Shown one piece after another: positions 9,463-17,011 of a DNA stretch of 64,000 nucleotides (its first letter is position 1; the number at the start of each line of letters is the position of its first letter). The translations under genes were made by a program, and so were the position numbers. The DNA comes from Pedobacter cryoconitis (GTDB lineage: Bacteria > Bacteroidota > Bacteroidia > Sphingobacteriales > Sphingobacteriaceae), in the NCBI RefSeq assembly GCF_001590605.1, contig NZ_CP014504.1:744001-808000 (forward strand), written 5' to 3'. Under the pieces are notes generated by a model, which had not been told where the DNA came from, ran no database searches, and saw nothing but the letters and a program-made list of their open reading frames with translations.

Positions 9463-9666
9463 TTAAATTTTCGTTGCTACATTAATATTTTCAATGGTAA
9501 TGTAGCTATCATGTACTACTTGATTTGATGCGTTTAGTTTTCTGCTGTATAGGATGGTTCCATCGGAATTGTAATGTTTTCTAACGTTGTTGGCTTGGAA
9601 AGATTGTGGTCCTGATAAACCTCTTGTAAAGATTTTCTGATAATAAATTGAATTTCCTGTAACCTT
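9463..9666 (-). pseudogene. Probable remnant of a protein-coding gene (67 codons, no start)
   Basis: Between queA and the MacB-type permease, a minus-strand frame is open for 67 codons between two stop codons and contains no Met. Its translation (with segments such as FTRGLSGPQSFQANN and HYNSDGTILYSRKL, ending ENINVATKI) has the composition of a real protein rather than of random AT-rich DNA. I do not recognise the family. The best reading is the 3' end of a gene whose 5' part has been lost; a chance open frame cannot be excluded. Confidence 0.35.
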
Positions 9667-9695
9667 TTACCCGTTTTTTAATCTAAAGTGTAATT

Positions 9696-10940
9696 ATGAT
9701 GATATTCAGACTTATAGGTGAAAGTTTCAGGTTTGCTGCCGATGCACTCCGTCAGAATAAACTTCGGACGATGCTCTCTTTGTTAGGGATCACAATCGGT
9801 ATATTCACGATTATTGCCGTTTTTTCGGGGGTAGATACGCTGCGCAATAAGTTACAGGAAAGTGTCGATAAATTAGGATCAAACACTCTTTTTGTCCAGA
9901 AATGGCCATGGGGTTTTGGTGGTGATTATCCATGGTGGAAATATATAAACAGGCCTGATCCAAGTATCAGAGACTATGAGGCTTTAAAAGAGCGGATGGG
10001 AAATGTGGACGGGATTTCTTTTGAGGCTTCTGCGAGCAACAGAACGATCAAGTACAGAAGCAGTTCTGTAAATGGGGTAACGTTAAATGCAGGAACTCAG
10101 GATTATGATAAAACCTGGACGCTTGATTTCCAGGAAGGAAGATATTTTACGGAGAGTGAGGGTAAGTCTGGTGCTCCGGTAACCATAATTGGTGCTGATG
10201 TGGCTTCGGGATTATTTAATGGTGAATCTGCTGTTGGTAAACAGATTAAGGTCATGGGACGCAGGTTGACGATTGTTGGGGTGTTCAAGAAGGAGGGAGA
10301 GGATATGATCGGGATGTCGCAGGATAAAAATGTATTGATCCCTTTGAATTTGGCAAGGGGATTATTTGATGTTCAGAATGGTAATTACGGGCCTCAGATT
10401 ACAGTGAGAGGAAAAGCAAATATTCCGTTAGAAGAAGTTGAAAGTGAGCTTGAAGGGGCTATGAGGTCTATTCACAGGACTAAACCTGGTGCTGAAGAAG
10501 ATTTTGCATTAAATAAAACGACCATGATTTCTAATCAGCTGGATATGATGTTTAAAATGGTCAGGATAGCGGGTTGGGTGATTGGTGGGTTTTCTATTTT
10601 AGTAGGGGGATTCGGTATTGCAAATATCATGTTCGTTTCTGTAAAGGAAAGGACAAATATTATTGGGATACAGAAGTCGCTGGGGGCAAAGAATTATTTT
10701 ATTTTATTGCAGTTTATGTTTGAGGCGGTTGCGCTTTGTGTTTTAGGAGGGTTGCTGGGGTTGTTTCTGGTGTATAGTTTAACGCTGGTGTTTACGTATG
10801 TGGTGAAGGTTGAAGTGGTTTTATATATGAAAAACGTGATCATGGGGATTGGTATTTCCGTTGTTATAGGCATGATATCTGGTTTTTGGCCGGCTTTCTC
10901 GGCTTCAAGGTTGGATCCGGTAGAGGCTATACGTTCTTAA
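9696..10940 (+). CDS. ABC transporter permease, MacB/FtsX type
   Basis: Membrane subunit of a MacB-type exporter. The 414-residue protein has one N-terminal membrane helix after the typical LRQNKLRTMLSLLGITIGIFTII motif, a large periplasmic MacB-PCD domain (about residues 45-280), and three C-terminal helices forming the FtsX core, ending in SRLDPVEAIRS, the conserved family terminus. It lacks an ATPase domain; the unlinked MacB/LolD-type ATPase at 5515-6279 is a plausible partner. The substrate is unknown. A long hairpin at 10958-11050 closes the unit. Confidence 0.92.
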   Translation: MMIFRLIGESFRFAADALRQNKLRTMLSLLGITIGIFTIIAVFSGVDTLRNKLQESVDKLGSNTLFVQKWPWGFGGDYPWWKYINRPDPSIRDYEALKERMGNVDGISFEASASNRTIKYRSSSVNGVTLNAGTQDYDKTWTLDFQEGRYFTESEGKSGAPVTIIGADVASGLFNGESAVGKQIKVMGRRLTIVGVFKKEGEDMIGMSQDKNVLIPLNLARGLFDVQNGNYGPQITVRGKANIPLEEVESELEGAMRSIHRTKPGAEEDFALNKTTMISNQLDMMFKMVRIAGWVIGGFSILVGGFGIANIMFVSVKERTNIIGIQKSLGAKNYFILLQFMFEAVALCVLGGLLGLFLVYSLTLVFTYVVKVEVVLYMKNVIMGIGISVVIGMISGFWPAFSASRLDPVEAIRS

Positions 10941-10957
10941 TTTTTTTCTGGAAGAAT

Positions 10958-11050
10958 AAAAAAAACGGTTATGCTACATGGAGAGCTGCATATTTCGCCC
11001 TGAAGGGGGCTCGAACGCTAGGCTCTCTATGTAGCATAACCGTTTTTTTT
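10958..11050. terminator. Long hairpin (29-bp stem, 35-base loop), probable terminator
   Basis: Arms at 10958-10986 and 11022-11050 are complementary over 29 bp with a single G-T pair. The left arm begins with a run of A and the right arm ends in a run of eight T, so transcripts from either strand would end in hairpin plus U-tract. The 35-base loop contains a small nested hairpin (CCCT/AGGG). It is much longer than an ordinary terminator and lies 18 bases after the permease stop codon. Confidence 0.8.
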
Positions 11051-11058
11051 ATACACAA

Positions 11059-11365
11059 AAAATTGACGGATAGCCTGTTTTGAATCCACCAGTTTAAGGA
11101 GGAAAAGCAGGCGAAAAACTGGATAAAGATCCTATTCAGGAAATACTTTTGGGTTGGGTTGGGTTGTGCAGGGAGGTGAGTATGGTGATTGGCTATAAGG
11201 AGCTTAAATCTGAAAATTGACGGATAATCTGTATTTAATGTGGCAGATCCGGGTTCCAGTTTAAGGAGGAAAAGCAGGCGAAAAATTCATAAAGATCCTA
11301 TTCAGGAAATACTGTTGGGTTGTGCAGGGAGGTGAGTATGGTTCTTGGTTATAAGGAGCTTAAAT
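11059..11365. repeat. Diverged tandem duplication, two copies of about 150 bp
   Basis: Copy 1 spans 11059-11209 and copy 2 11213-11365. Both begin AAAATTGACGGATA and end AAGGAGCTTAAAT. Identical blocks include 11089-11118 = 11256-11285 (30 bases) and the stretch around GATCCTATTCAGGAAAT. Copy 1 has two extra GGGTT units in a GGGTT microsatellite. Neither copy carries a preserved open frame in common: indels shift the frame between them. No gene was found in this 338-bp gap; the repeat and the preceding hairpin fill it. Confidence 0.8.
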
Positions 11366-11388
11366 TTCTTTAATGTACTGATCAGAAG

Positions 11389-12591
11389 TTAGCTGATTAT
11401 TCTTTTCTTTTGCTGGTAATGAATGAGTACAGCGAGTACGAAACCAATAAATACAACTGTCATGCTAAAGGGGAAGATGTACAGCATTCCAAAATGACTG
11501 GCCACTGCGCCGACTAATGGTCCTGTAATTCCAAGAGACAAATCTATGAACAGACCATAACCTCCCAATGCGGCACCTTTGTTAGAGGCTGGAACTAATT
11601 TAACGGCTTCTACGCCTAATGCTGGAAAGATCAGCGAAAAGCCAAGTCCTGCAATTCCGGCTCCAATGAGTGCGAGGTGAGGGGTTGTAGCCAGAGAAAG
11701 GATAAACAGACCCACTGACTCAAGGGCCAGACAAGCTATCGCTGTTTTCATTCCTCCGTATTTTTCGATAGAACGGCCAAAGATAAGACGGCCAACTATA
11801 AATAGCAGACTGAAAACGGACAGACATAAGACTGCGCCAGCCCAGTTCAGGGAAGCATAGTAAAGTGTAATGAAGGTAGAAATTGTACCGAAGCCCAGGC
11901 CACCTAAGGCCAGGCAGATTCCATAGGGTGATACTGTTTTTAGTACTTTGAGAAAGGGTTGTCTGGGTTCTTTCTGGTCGCCTTTCATAGCTTGCTGAGT
12001 TCTGGCATAAAAGAATCCGGTTATTCCGACTACAATAATCAGTAAGCCGATGCTACCAATGCCATAGGCGTTGTGTAAAATTACGCCTAAGGGCGCTCCT
12101 ACAGCAAGCGCTCCATAACTGGCGATGCCGTTAAAGGAGATGGCTTTGCCGGTATGCTGATCGCCGACTGCAATTATTGCCCAGTTTACAGGACTAGCTC
12201 CAATCAGTCCTTCTCCAAAGCCGGTTACGAAACGTGTTAAGACCAGAATTCCTAGGCTTAGTTCCGGGATGTCTTTGAAATGATAGGCTGCAAAGAGTAA
12301 TATTCCACTGATGGCAAATCCTCCCATACCGATTAATACTGCTGGTTTTGGCCCTTTTTTGTCAACGATGTTTCCGGCATATCCGCGGAACAGGAAAGTC
12401 GTTACGTATTGCAGACTGATTACTATCCCTGCAATCATTGGACTGTAGCCTAATTGCTGGTGAATGAAAACTGGTAGTACTGCCAGCGACAGACCTATAG
12501 TGAAGTAGCCGAGAAAAGAGAATGTAACGAACTTTGTGATTGTTAAATGGACTTTTGATAAAGATGTGTCCGTGATTGTAACTGCTTGCAT
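11389..12591 (-). CDS. MFS transporter, YhhS/YfcJ-like
   Basis: Inner-membrane secondary carrier, 400 residues with about 12 hydrophobic helices. The loop 2-3 motif reads GYAGNIVDKKGPKPAV, the MFS motif A, and GFGEGLIGASPVNWAI lies in helix 4-5. The overall look is that of the YhhS/YfcJ arabinose-efflux-like group, whose substrates are mostly unknown. It stands alone, divergent from the small unknown gene at 12873. Family confident, substrate not assignable. Confidence 0.9.
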   Translation of the reverse strand: MQAVTITDTSLSKVHLTITKFVTFSFLGYFTIGLSLAVLPVFIHQQLGYSPMIAGIVISLQYVTTFLFRGYAGNIVDKKGPKPAVLIGMGGFAISGILLFAAYHFKDIPELSLGILVLTRFVTGFGEGLIGASPVNWAIIAVGDQHTGKAISFNGIASYGALAVGAPLGVILHNAYGIGSIGLLIIVVGITGFFYARTQQAMKGDQKEPRQPFLKVLKTVSPYGICLALGGLGFGTISTFITLYYASLNWAGAVLCLSVFSLLFIVGRLIFGRSIEKYGGMKTAIACLALESVGLFILSLATTPHLALIGAGIAGLGFSLIFPALGVEAVKLVPASNKGAALGGYGLFIDLSLGITGPLVGAVASHFGMLYIFPFSMTVVFIGFVLAVLIHYQQKKRIIS

Positions 12592-12804
12592 AACGTAAAA
12601 TAATCCCTCTTAAATGTAATAAACCCCTCAATGCTAAGACGAAGCGACAAAGCTAAAGAGATTTGTCAGGAACCGCAGAATTAATGGGGTGGAGGCTTGT
12701 ATAATTACTTTAAGATGAAATTAAAGAAGTTTTTGAGGCTTTACCTTTAATAGGTATAAGTGGTAATTGTAACAATTTTATCTCTTCATAACTAATATCG
12801 TTCT

Positions 12805-12812
12805 TATATTTG
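12805..12812 (+). promoter_or_regulatory. -7 element upstream of the small gene at 12873
   Basis: TATATTTG matches TAnnTTTG. Transcription from it would begin near 12818, after the possible TTG at 12810 and ATG at 12816, so it argues that translation begins at the ATG at 12873. Confidence 0.5.
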
Positions 12813-12872
12813 ATTATGGGACTTATAAATATTCAGGAAAAAAGAGTAATCGTAGTTTTTTGGAAAAATAAT

Positions 12873-13241
12873 ATGGAGAGTCCTTTTGAAGTATTTTCTA
12901 ATCTAAAGAATTTTTGTTTAAGCTATCCACAGTTTAACTATAATACCATAAGTAATTATTTGAGCAAGGCTAAAGTCGCTTATGAAAATCAGGAAATACG
13001 GATAGAACGTAAAAATATTATTTCTAAGCCTGCTCCCGAACTCCGGATTAGAAAAATAGCACCTGTACTAAGAAAGGTTATGATGAAAGATGCCAATGAT
13101 GAACAACATGACTTGAAATATTGGTTGGGCCGACCGGTAAAAGAGCGTGCTGCTGCAGTTACTTACATCATTTCTCAATCTTTAGCAAAGGGACAAAGAA
13201 TGGATAAAACTAAGCTGGTAAAGAAAAGAATGTACGCATGA
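12873..13241 (+). CDS. Hypothetical protein, 122 residues
   Basis: I do not recognise a named family. The frame is open further upstream (to a TTG at 12810 and an ATG at 12816), but a -7 element at 12805-12812 and the A-rich GGAAAAATAAT context favour the ATG at 12873. The protein begins MESPFEVFSNLKNFC, is basic (many Lys and Arg), and its C-terminus YWLGRPVKERAAAVTYI followed by QRMDKT recalls a W-x-x-[KR]-P-x-x-ER-x-AAV motif seen in small proteins of several Bacteroidota; this resemblance is from memory and weak. Nucleic-acid binding would fit the charge but is a guess. A terminator follows. Confidence 0.7.
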   Translation: MESPFEVFSNLKNFCLSYPQFNYNTISNYLSKAKVAYENQEIRIERKNIISKPAPELRIRKIAPVLRKVMMKDANDEQHDLKYWLGRPVKERAAAVTYIISQSLAKGQRMDKTKLVKKRMYA

Positions 13242-13278
13242 CATTAGCCTTAAATCAACAAATCTGCTATAAAACATT

Positions 13279-13316
13279 AAAAGCCAGTGATCATGATAAT
13301 CACTGGCTTTTTTGAT
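13279..13316. terminator. Bidirectional terminator
   Basis: Perfect 13-bp stem (AAAAGCCAGTGAT / ATCACTGGCTTTT) with a 7-base loop and T-run, between the convergent hypothetical gene and the aminotransferase. Confidence 0.88.
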
Positions 13317-13356
13317 ATTGCTTATTTTAAATAAATTTATAATTCTAATTGATAAA

Positions 13357-14550
13357 CTAACTCAATTTAGCTAACGCTTCTTTGATTCTTGATACTGCTT
13401 TTATCAATTGCTCTTCTGCTGCTGCATAAGAAATACGGATACAGTCTTCGTTTCCGAAAGCCTCACCTGTAACAGTTGATACATGCGCTTCGTTTAATAA
13501 ATAAAGACACAGGTCTTCAGCATTGGTAATCACTTTACCATCAAAACTTTTTCCAAAATATTCTTTCACTTCAGGGAAGAAATAGAAAGCGCCGTCCGGA
13601 AGGTTTACCTTAACACCCGGAACTTCTTTCAATAGTCCATAAACCAGGTCTCTGCGTTTTCTGAACTCATTTTTCATTTCAACTACACTGTCCAGGCTAC
13701 TTTGATAAGCTGCAAGTGCTGCACGTTGTGAAATTGATGAAGTTCCTGAAGTAATCTGACCTTGTAATTTATCACAAGCATTTGCGATTTCAGTATTAGA
13801 AGCCATGTAACCTACTCTCCAGCCTGTCATTGCATAGGCTTTTGAGAAACCATTGATAATGATAACACGGTCTTTGATTGCATCAAAAGAAGCAATCGAA
13901 GCATGTTTGTCTACAAAGTTGATATGTTCGTAAATCTCATCAGAGATGATATAGATATTCGGGTGTTTTTCAAATACAGCTGCAAGGCTGGCTAATTCTT
14001 CATGGCTGTAAACCGATCCTGTTGGGTTACATGGGGAAGAAAACATAAAAAGTTTTGTATTTGGGGTAATAGCGGCTTCAAGCTGATCTGCAGTGATTTT
14101 GAAATCATTCTCTACTGTTGCATTGATGAAAACAGTTTCACCTTCTGCCAATTTGATCATTTCAGAGTAGGAAACCCAGTAAGGGGTAGGTACAATTACT
14201 TCTTCTCCCGGGTTAACCAAACACATTACTGCATTAGCTAAGGATTGTTTTGCACCAGTTGATACTACAATCTGATCAAAAGTATAAGTTAATCCATTTT
14301 CATTCTTCAGCTTTTCAACAATTGCCTTCCGCAGTTCAGGGTAACCGGATACAGGAGTATAATAAGAATAGTTCTCATCGATTGCCTTTTTAGCGGCCTC
14401 CTTAACATGTTCTGGTGTAAAAAAGTCAGGCTCTCCGAAGCTTAAATTAATTACATCAATTCCTTTAGCGGTGAGTTCTCTCCCCAGCTTTGCCATTTTA
14501 ATGGTCTGTGATTCTGATAGGTTATTGATTCTTTTCGATAAAAATGTCAT
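13357..14550 (-). CDS. Class I pyridoxal-phosphate aminotransferase (aspartate aminotransferase-like)
   Basis: PLP enzyme of the aspartate aminotransferase Ib group, which interconverts amino acids and 2-oxo acids. The lysine that binds PLP lies in INGFSKAYAMTGWRVGY near residue 230; SSPCNPTGSVY near 165 and the SDEIYE motif near 195 are also present. I chose the ATG at 14548-14550 (MTFLSKRINNLSESQT) because that is where family homology begins; an in-frame ATG at 14598 would add 16 residues of low coding character. Length 397 residues is normal. Exact substrate is not certain. Confidence 0.93.
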   Translation of the reverse strand: MTFLSKRINNLSESQTIKMAKLGRELTAKGIDVINLSFGEPDFFTPEHVKEAAKKAIDENYSYYTPVSGYPELRKAIVEKLKNENGLTYTFDQIVVSTGAKQSLANAVMCLVNPGEEVIVPTPYWVSYSEMIKLAEGETVFINATVENDFKITADQLEAAITPNTKLFMFSSPCNPTGSVYSHEELASLAAVFEKHPNIYIISDEIYEHINFVDKHASIASFDAIKDRVIIINGFSKAYAMTGWRVGYMASNTEIANACDKLQGQITSGTSSISQRAALAAYQSSLDSVVEMKNEFRKRRDLVYGLLKEVPGVKVNLPDGAFYFFPEVKEYFGKSFDGKVITNAEDLCLYLLNEAHVSTVTGEAFGNEDCIRISYAAAEEQLIKAVSRIKEALAKLS

Positions 14551-14702
14551 GATTCGCTTATAAGAAAGCAAATATAAAAACCTGGAGCAATTTGGCACTA
14601 AAAAAAGTAACTTATAATATATAAATTATTGATTTTTTATTTAAAGGGGAGTCTGATTATCAATTTAATAATGAACATATCCGTTATATGCTTGTAGAAT
14701 TG

Positions 14703-14710
14703 TATTTTTG
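14703..14710 (+). promoter_or_regulatory. -7 element of the CDF transporter promoter
   Basis: TATTTTTG lies 17 bases before the TTG start codon at 14728, which supports that start and a short leader of roughly 10 bases. Confidence 0.5.
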
Positions 14711-14727
14711 AGGCTAAAATCAATCCA

Positions 14728-15705
14728 TTGCAGCCCAAAAAGAAAGCAATACTCGTTTCACTCTGCATTAGCGTTGTCCTGATGCTGGCCAAATTCGGTG
14801 CATACTTTATTACACATTCCAATGCAATTTTAACAGACGCCGCCGAAAGTATTGTCAATGTATTAGCCAGTAGTTTCGCTTTTTACAGTATCTACCTCGC
14901 TACTTTGCCAAAAGATGAAAATCATCCTTATGGTCATGGTAAAGTAGAGTTCTTTTCTGCTTTCGTAGAAGGCGTACTGATCGCGGTCGCAGGATTAATT
15001 ATCATTTTTAAATCCAGCTATGATCTTATAGTTCCAAGAGAAATTCATCAGTTGCTCGACGGAGCAATCATTATCGGAATTACCGGGGTGATTAATCTGC
15101 TGGTTGGTTATTATCTGATCAATACGGGTAAAAAACACCGTTCGCTTACTTTGGAGGCTGATGGTAAACACCTGCTGACGGATGCAGTAACCAGTGGTGG
15201 TTTGGTTATGGGTATACTTTTAATCAAAGTCACTGAAATTTACTGGTTAGATAGTGTAATTTCTATTCTGCTTGGTTTCTATATTGTATATAGTGGGTAC
15301 AAGCTAACCAGAAAATCTGTAGGTGGGTTAATGGACGAAAGTAATGTGGAACTTGTTGAAACCATCGTAGGCATCTTGCAAAATAACAGGCATAATTCCT
15401 GGATTGATGTTCACAATTTAAGAGCTCAACAGTATGGTTCAGATCTTCACATTGATTGTCATTTAACACTTCCTTATTACTATGACTTGAATCAGGTACA
15501 TACTGAAATTTCATCAATTGATCATTTAATTAACGGAAATGCCGACAGGAGTACCGAACTGTTTATACATGCCGATCCTTGTTTACCAGAATGTTGTAAT
15601 TATTGCAAGCTAAAAGATTGCCCGGCCAGACAGGAAGCGTTTGCCGGAGAAATTGGCTGGAACGTAGAGAATGCGACAAAAAATAAAAAACATTTTAGCC
15701 AATAG
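14728..15705 (+). CDS. Cation diffusion facilitator (CDF) metal transporter
   Basis: Proton-driven export of divalent metals (Zn, Fe, Mn or similar) across the inner membrane. The 325-residue protein has the six-helix CDF core, the helix 2 motif DAAES near residue 31, the ENHPYGHGKVEFF loop, the DGKHLLTDAVTS motif of helix 5, and a C-terminal cytoplasmic domain ending with a Cys-rich tail (CLPECCNYCKLKDC). Translation appears to start at a TTG (14728); the next in-frame ATG would cut into helix 1. A -7 element 17 bases upstream fits this start. Confidence 0.92.
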   Translation: MQPKKKAILVSLCISVVLMLAKFGAYFITHSNAILTDAAESIVNVLASSFAFYSIYLATLPKDENHPYGHGKVEFFSAFVEGVLIAVAGLIIIFKSSYDLIVPREIHQLLDGAIIIGITGVINLLVGYYLINTGKKHRSLTLEADGKHLLTDAVTSGGLVMGILLIKVTEIYWLDSVISILLGFYIVYSGYKLTRKSVGGLMDESNVELVETIVGILQNNRHNSWIDVHNLRAQQYGSDLHIDCHLTLPYYYDLNQVHTEISSIDHLINGNADRSTELFIHADPCLPECCNYCKLKDCPARQEAFAGEIGWNVENATKNKKHFSQ

Positions 15706-15742
15706 GAAACTCTTTTATCATAGCATGGGTGAGATGTTTGTT

Positions 15743-15750
15743 TATATTTG
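15743..15750 (+). promoter_or_regulatory. -7 element of the Nudix gene promoter
   Basis: TATATTTG matches TAnnTTTG, about 110 bases before the Nudix ATG. A long leader would result; a nearer promoter is possible but was not recognised. Confidence 0.35.
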
Positions 15751-15858
15751 TCCCCTTATTAGTTGCCTTTATGAAATATTTGCGCCGTGAAAACTTCGTA
15801 TTTTATTTGAGTCCAGGTAGCTGAATATATAAATATCAGCAAAACAAACATTTCAACC

Positions 15859-16308
15859 ATGAGTTATTTTAATGTAAGAGTTTACGGTCTGTTAATCAAT
15901 GCAGATAATCAGTTATTGGTTAGCGACGAACAATCAGGAGGACGAAGCTTCAGCAAGTTTCCAGGTGGTGGATTAGAATACGGTGAAGGCCTTATTGATG
16001 CACTAAAACGTGAATTCATGGAAGAGTGTAATGCTGAAATAGAAGTCTTAAGCCATTTCTATACCACAGATTTTTACGAGAAGTCTTCTTTCAATGATAG
16101 CCAGATCATCAGTATCTATTACCTGGTCAGAGAAGTAGATACTTTAACCATGAAGTTCAAAACAGAAGCTCTTGATTTTGATCCTGAAACTCTGCAATCA
16201 TTCCGCTGGATTGATTTGAATGAGCTGAAAGAAAGTGATGTGACTTTTAAAACTGATCAAACGGTTGTTAATATGTTACTTTCATTAATCGCTGAGTCTG
16301 CAGATTAA
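15859..16308 (+). CDS. Nudix hydrolase
   Basis: Hydrolyses a nucleoside diphosphate linked to another group. The Nudix box is visible as GGGLEYGEGLIDALKREFMEECNAEIE (first G near residue 37), matching Gx5Ex7REUxEExGU with small changes at the end (EECNAE). The 149-residue length is that of a single Nudix domain. The substrate cannot be predicted. It ends facing the repair operon, with a hairpin between. Confidence 0.92.
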   Translation: MSYFNVRVYGLLINADNQLLVSDEQSGGRSFSKFPGGGLEYGEGLIDALKREFMEECNAEIEVLSHFYTTDFYEKSSFNDSQIISIYYLVREVDTLTMKFKTEALDFDPETLQSFRWIDLNELKESDVTFKTDQTVVNMLLSLIAESAD

Positions 16309-16320
16309 ACTATAATATTT

Positions 16321-16361
16321 ATGCTGGTTTAATCGGGGACATCTTCTGATTAAACCAGCAT
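16321..16361. terminator. Hairpin between convergent Nudix and pdeM genes
   Basis: Perfect 14-bp stem ATGCTGGTTTAATC / GATTAAACCAGCAT (16321-16334 and 16348-16361) with a 13-base loop. The right arm touches the pdeM stop codon. No strong T-run, so the terminator call is from position and stem. Confidence 0.65.
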
Positions 16362-17008
16362 TACTTTACCTGATCAATCAGGATTACCCTTTCTGGGGTA
16401 ATCGCATAAAATAAATCGCCCTTTTCAGCCTTAACTTTACTTAGACCCGTAAAGACACTGAAAGCAGGCAAGATTGCACAATTCTTTCCGAAATAGAAAC
16501 AAGGCAACCTCATCAGCTGACGTGCTTTTCCATAGATCGTTACCCCCGGATGGATATGTCCTGTAATATTGTAATACTCATCGGTTAGCTCAGGCTGATC
16601 ATGTATAAATCTGAAAGGTGCAGCTAATAATTCTTTTTGATAGGTTTCAATGCCTAAGCCTGAATAATCTTCTGGTTTTAACCGGTCATGGTTTCCTTTG
16701 ATCAGGATAATTTTCAACAGCGGATATTGCAATCTCCACTGGCGGAAAAGCTCTGCTTCACTATTCATCTGATGATGAAACATATCGCCGGTAATCAGTA
16801 AACAATCAGGCGAAAATTCGGTAATCAGCGCTGTTAGTTTATTCAGGTCTGCTGTATTTAACGTGACTGGAATCTGGATACCCGCTTTTCTGAAATGGGC
16901 TCCTTTGCCCAGGTGCAGGTCACTAATAATCAGCATCTTTTTGCTTGTCCAGTAAATTGCTCTTTGCTGGCTCAATACCAGCTCTTCTCCTTTAATATTA
17001 ATGATCAT
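16361..17008 (-). CDS. pdeM: Ligase-associated DNA damage response endonuclease PdeM (metallophosphoesterase)
   Basis: Calcineurin-like phosphoesterase of the family found with the ligase-associated repair operon. Metal-binding motifs are clear: ISDLHLGKGAHFRKAG near residue 29, GDMFHH near 74, IKGNHDR near 103 and GHIHPG near 150. The 215 residues are typical. It is the last gene of a four-gene minus-strand operon, three bases after the helicase gene. Known members are thought to act as nucleases in DNA repair; the exact substrate in this species is inference. Confidence 0.93.
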   Translation of the reverse strand: MIINIKGEELVLSQQRAIYWTSKKMLIISDLHLGKGAHFRKAGIQIPVTLNTADLNKLTALITEFSPDCLLITGDMFHHQMNSEAELFRQWRLQYPLLKIILIKGNHDRLKPEDYSGLGIETYQKELLAAPFRFIHDQPELTDEYYNITGHIHPGVTIYGKARQLMRLPCFYFGKNCAILPAFSVFTGLSKVKAEKGDLFYAITPERVILIDQVK

Positions 17009-17011
17009 TTT

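Noticed and set aside
10958..11050. Possible tRNA, because the loop contains GGCTCGAACGC
   Set aside because: No acceptor stem or cloverleaf can be formed; the region is a simple long hairpin.
10886..11083. Plus-strand open frame running out of the permease gene through the hairpin
   Set aside because: It overlaps the permease end in another frame and then reads through the hairpin arms; no promoter or start context.
12810..12872. Extended start of the 122-residue gene (TTG 12810 or ATG 12816)
   Set aside because: A -7 element covers or immediately precedes these codons, so they would not be in the transcript.
13357..14598. Aminotransferase with start at 14598
   Set aside because: The first 16 residues have no similarity to the family; the ATG at 14550 is where family homology begins.
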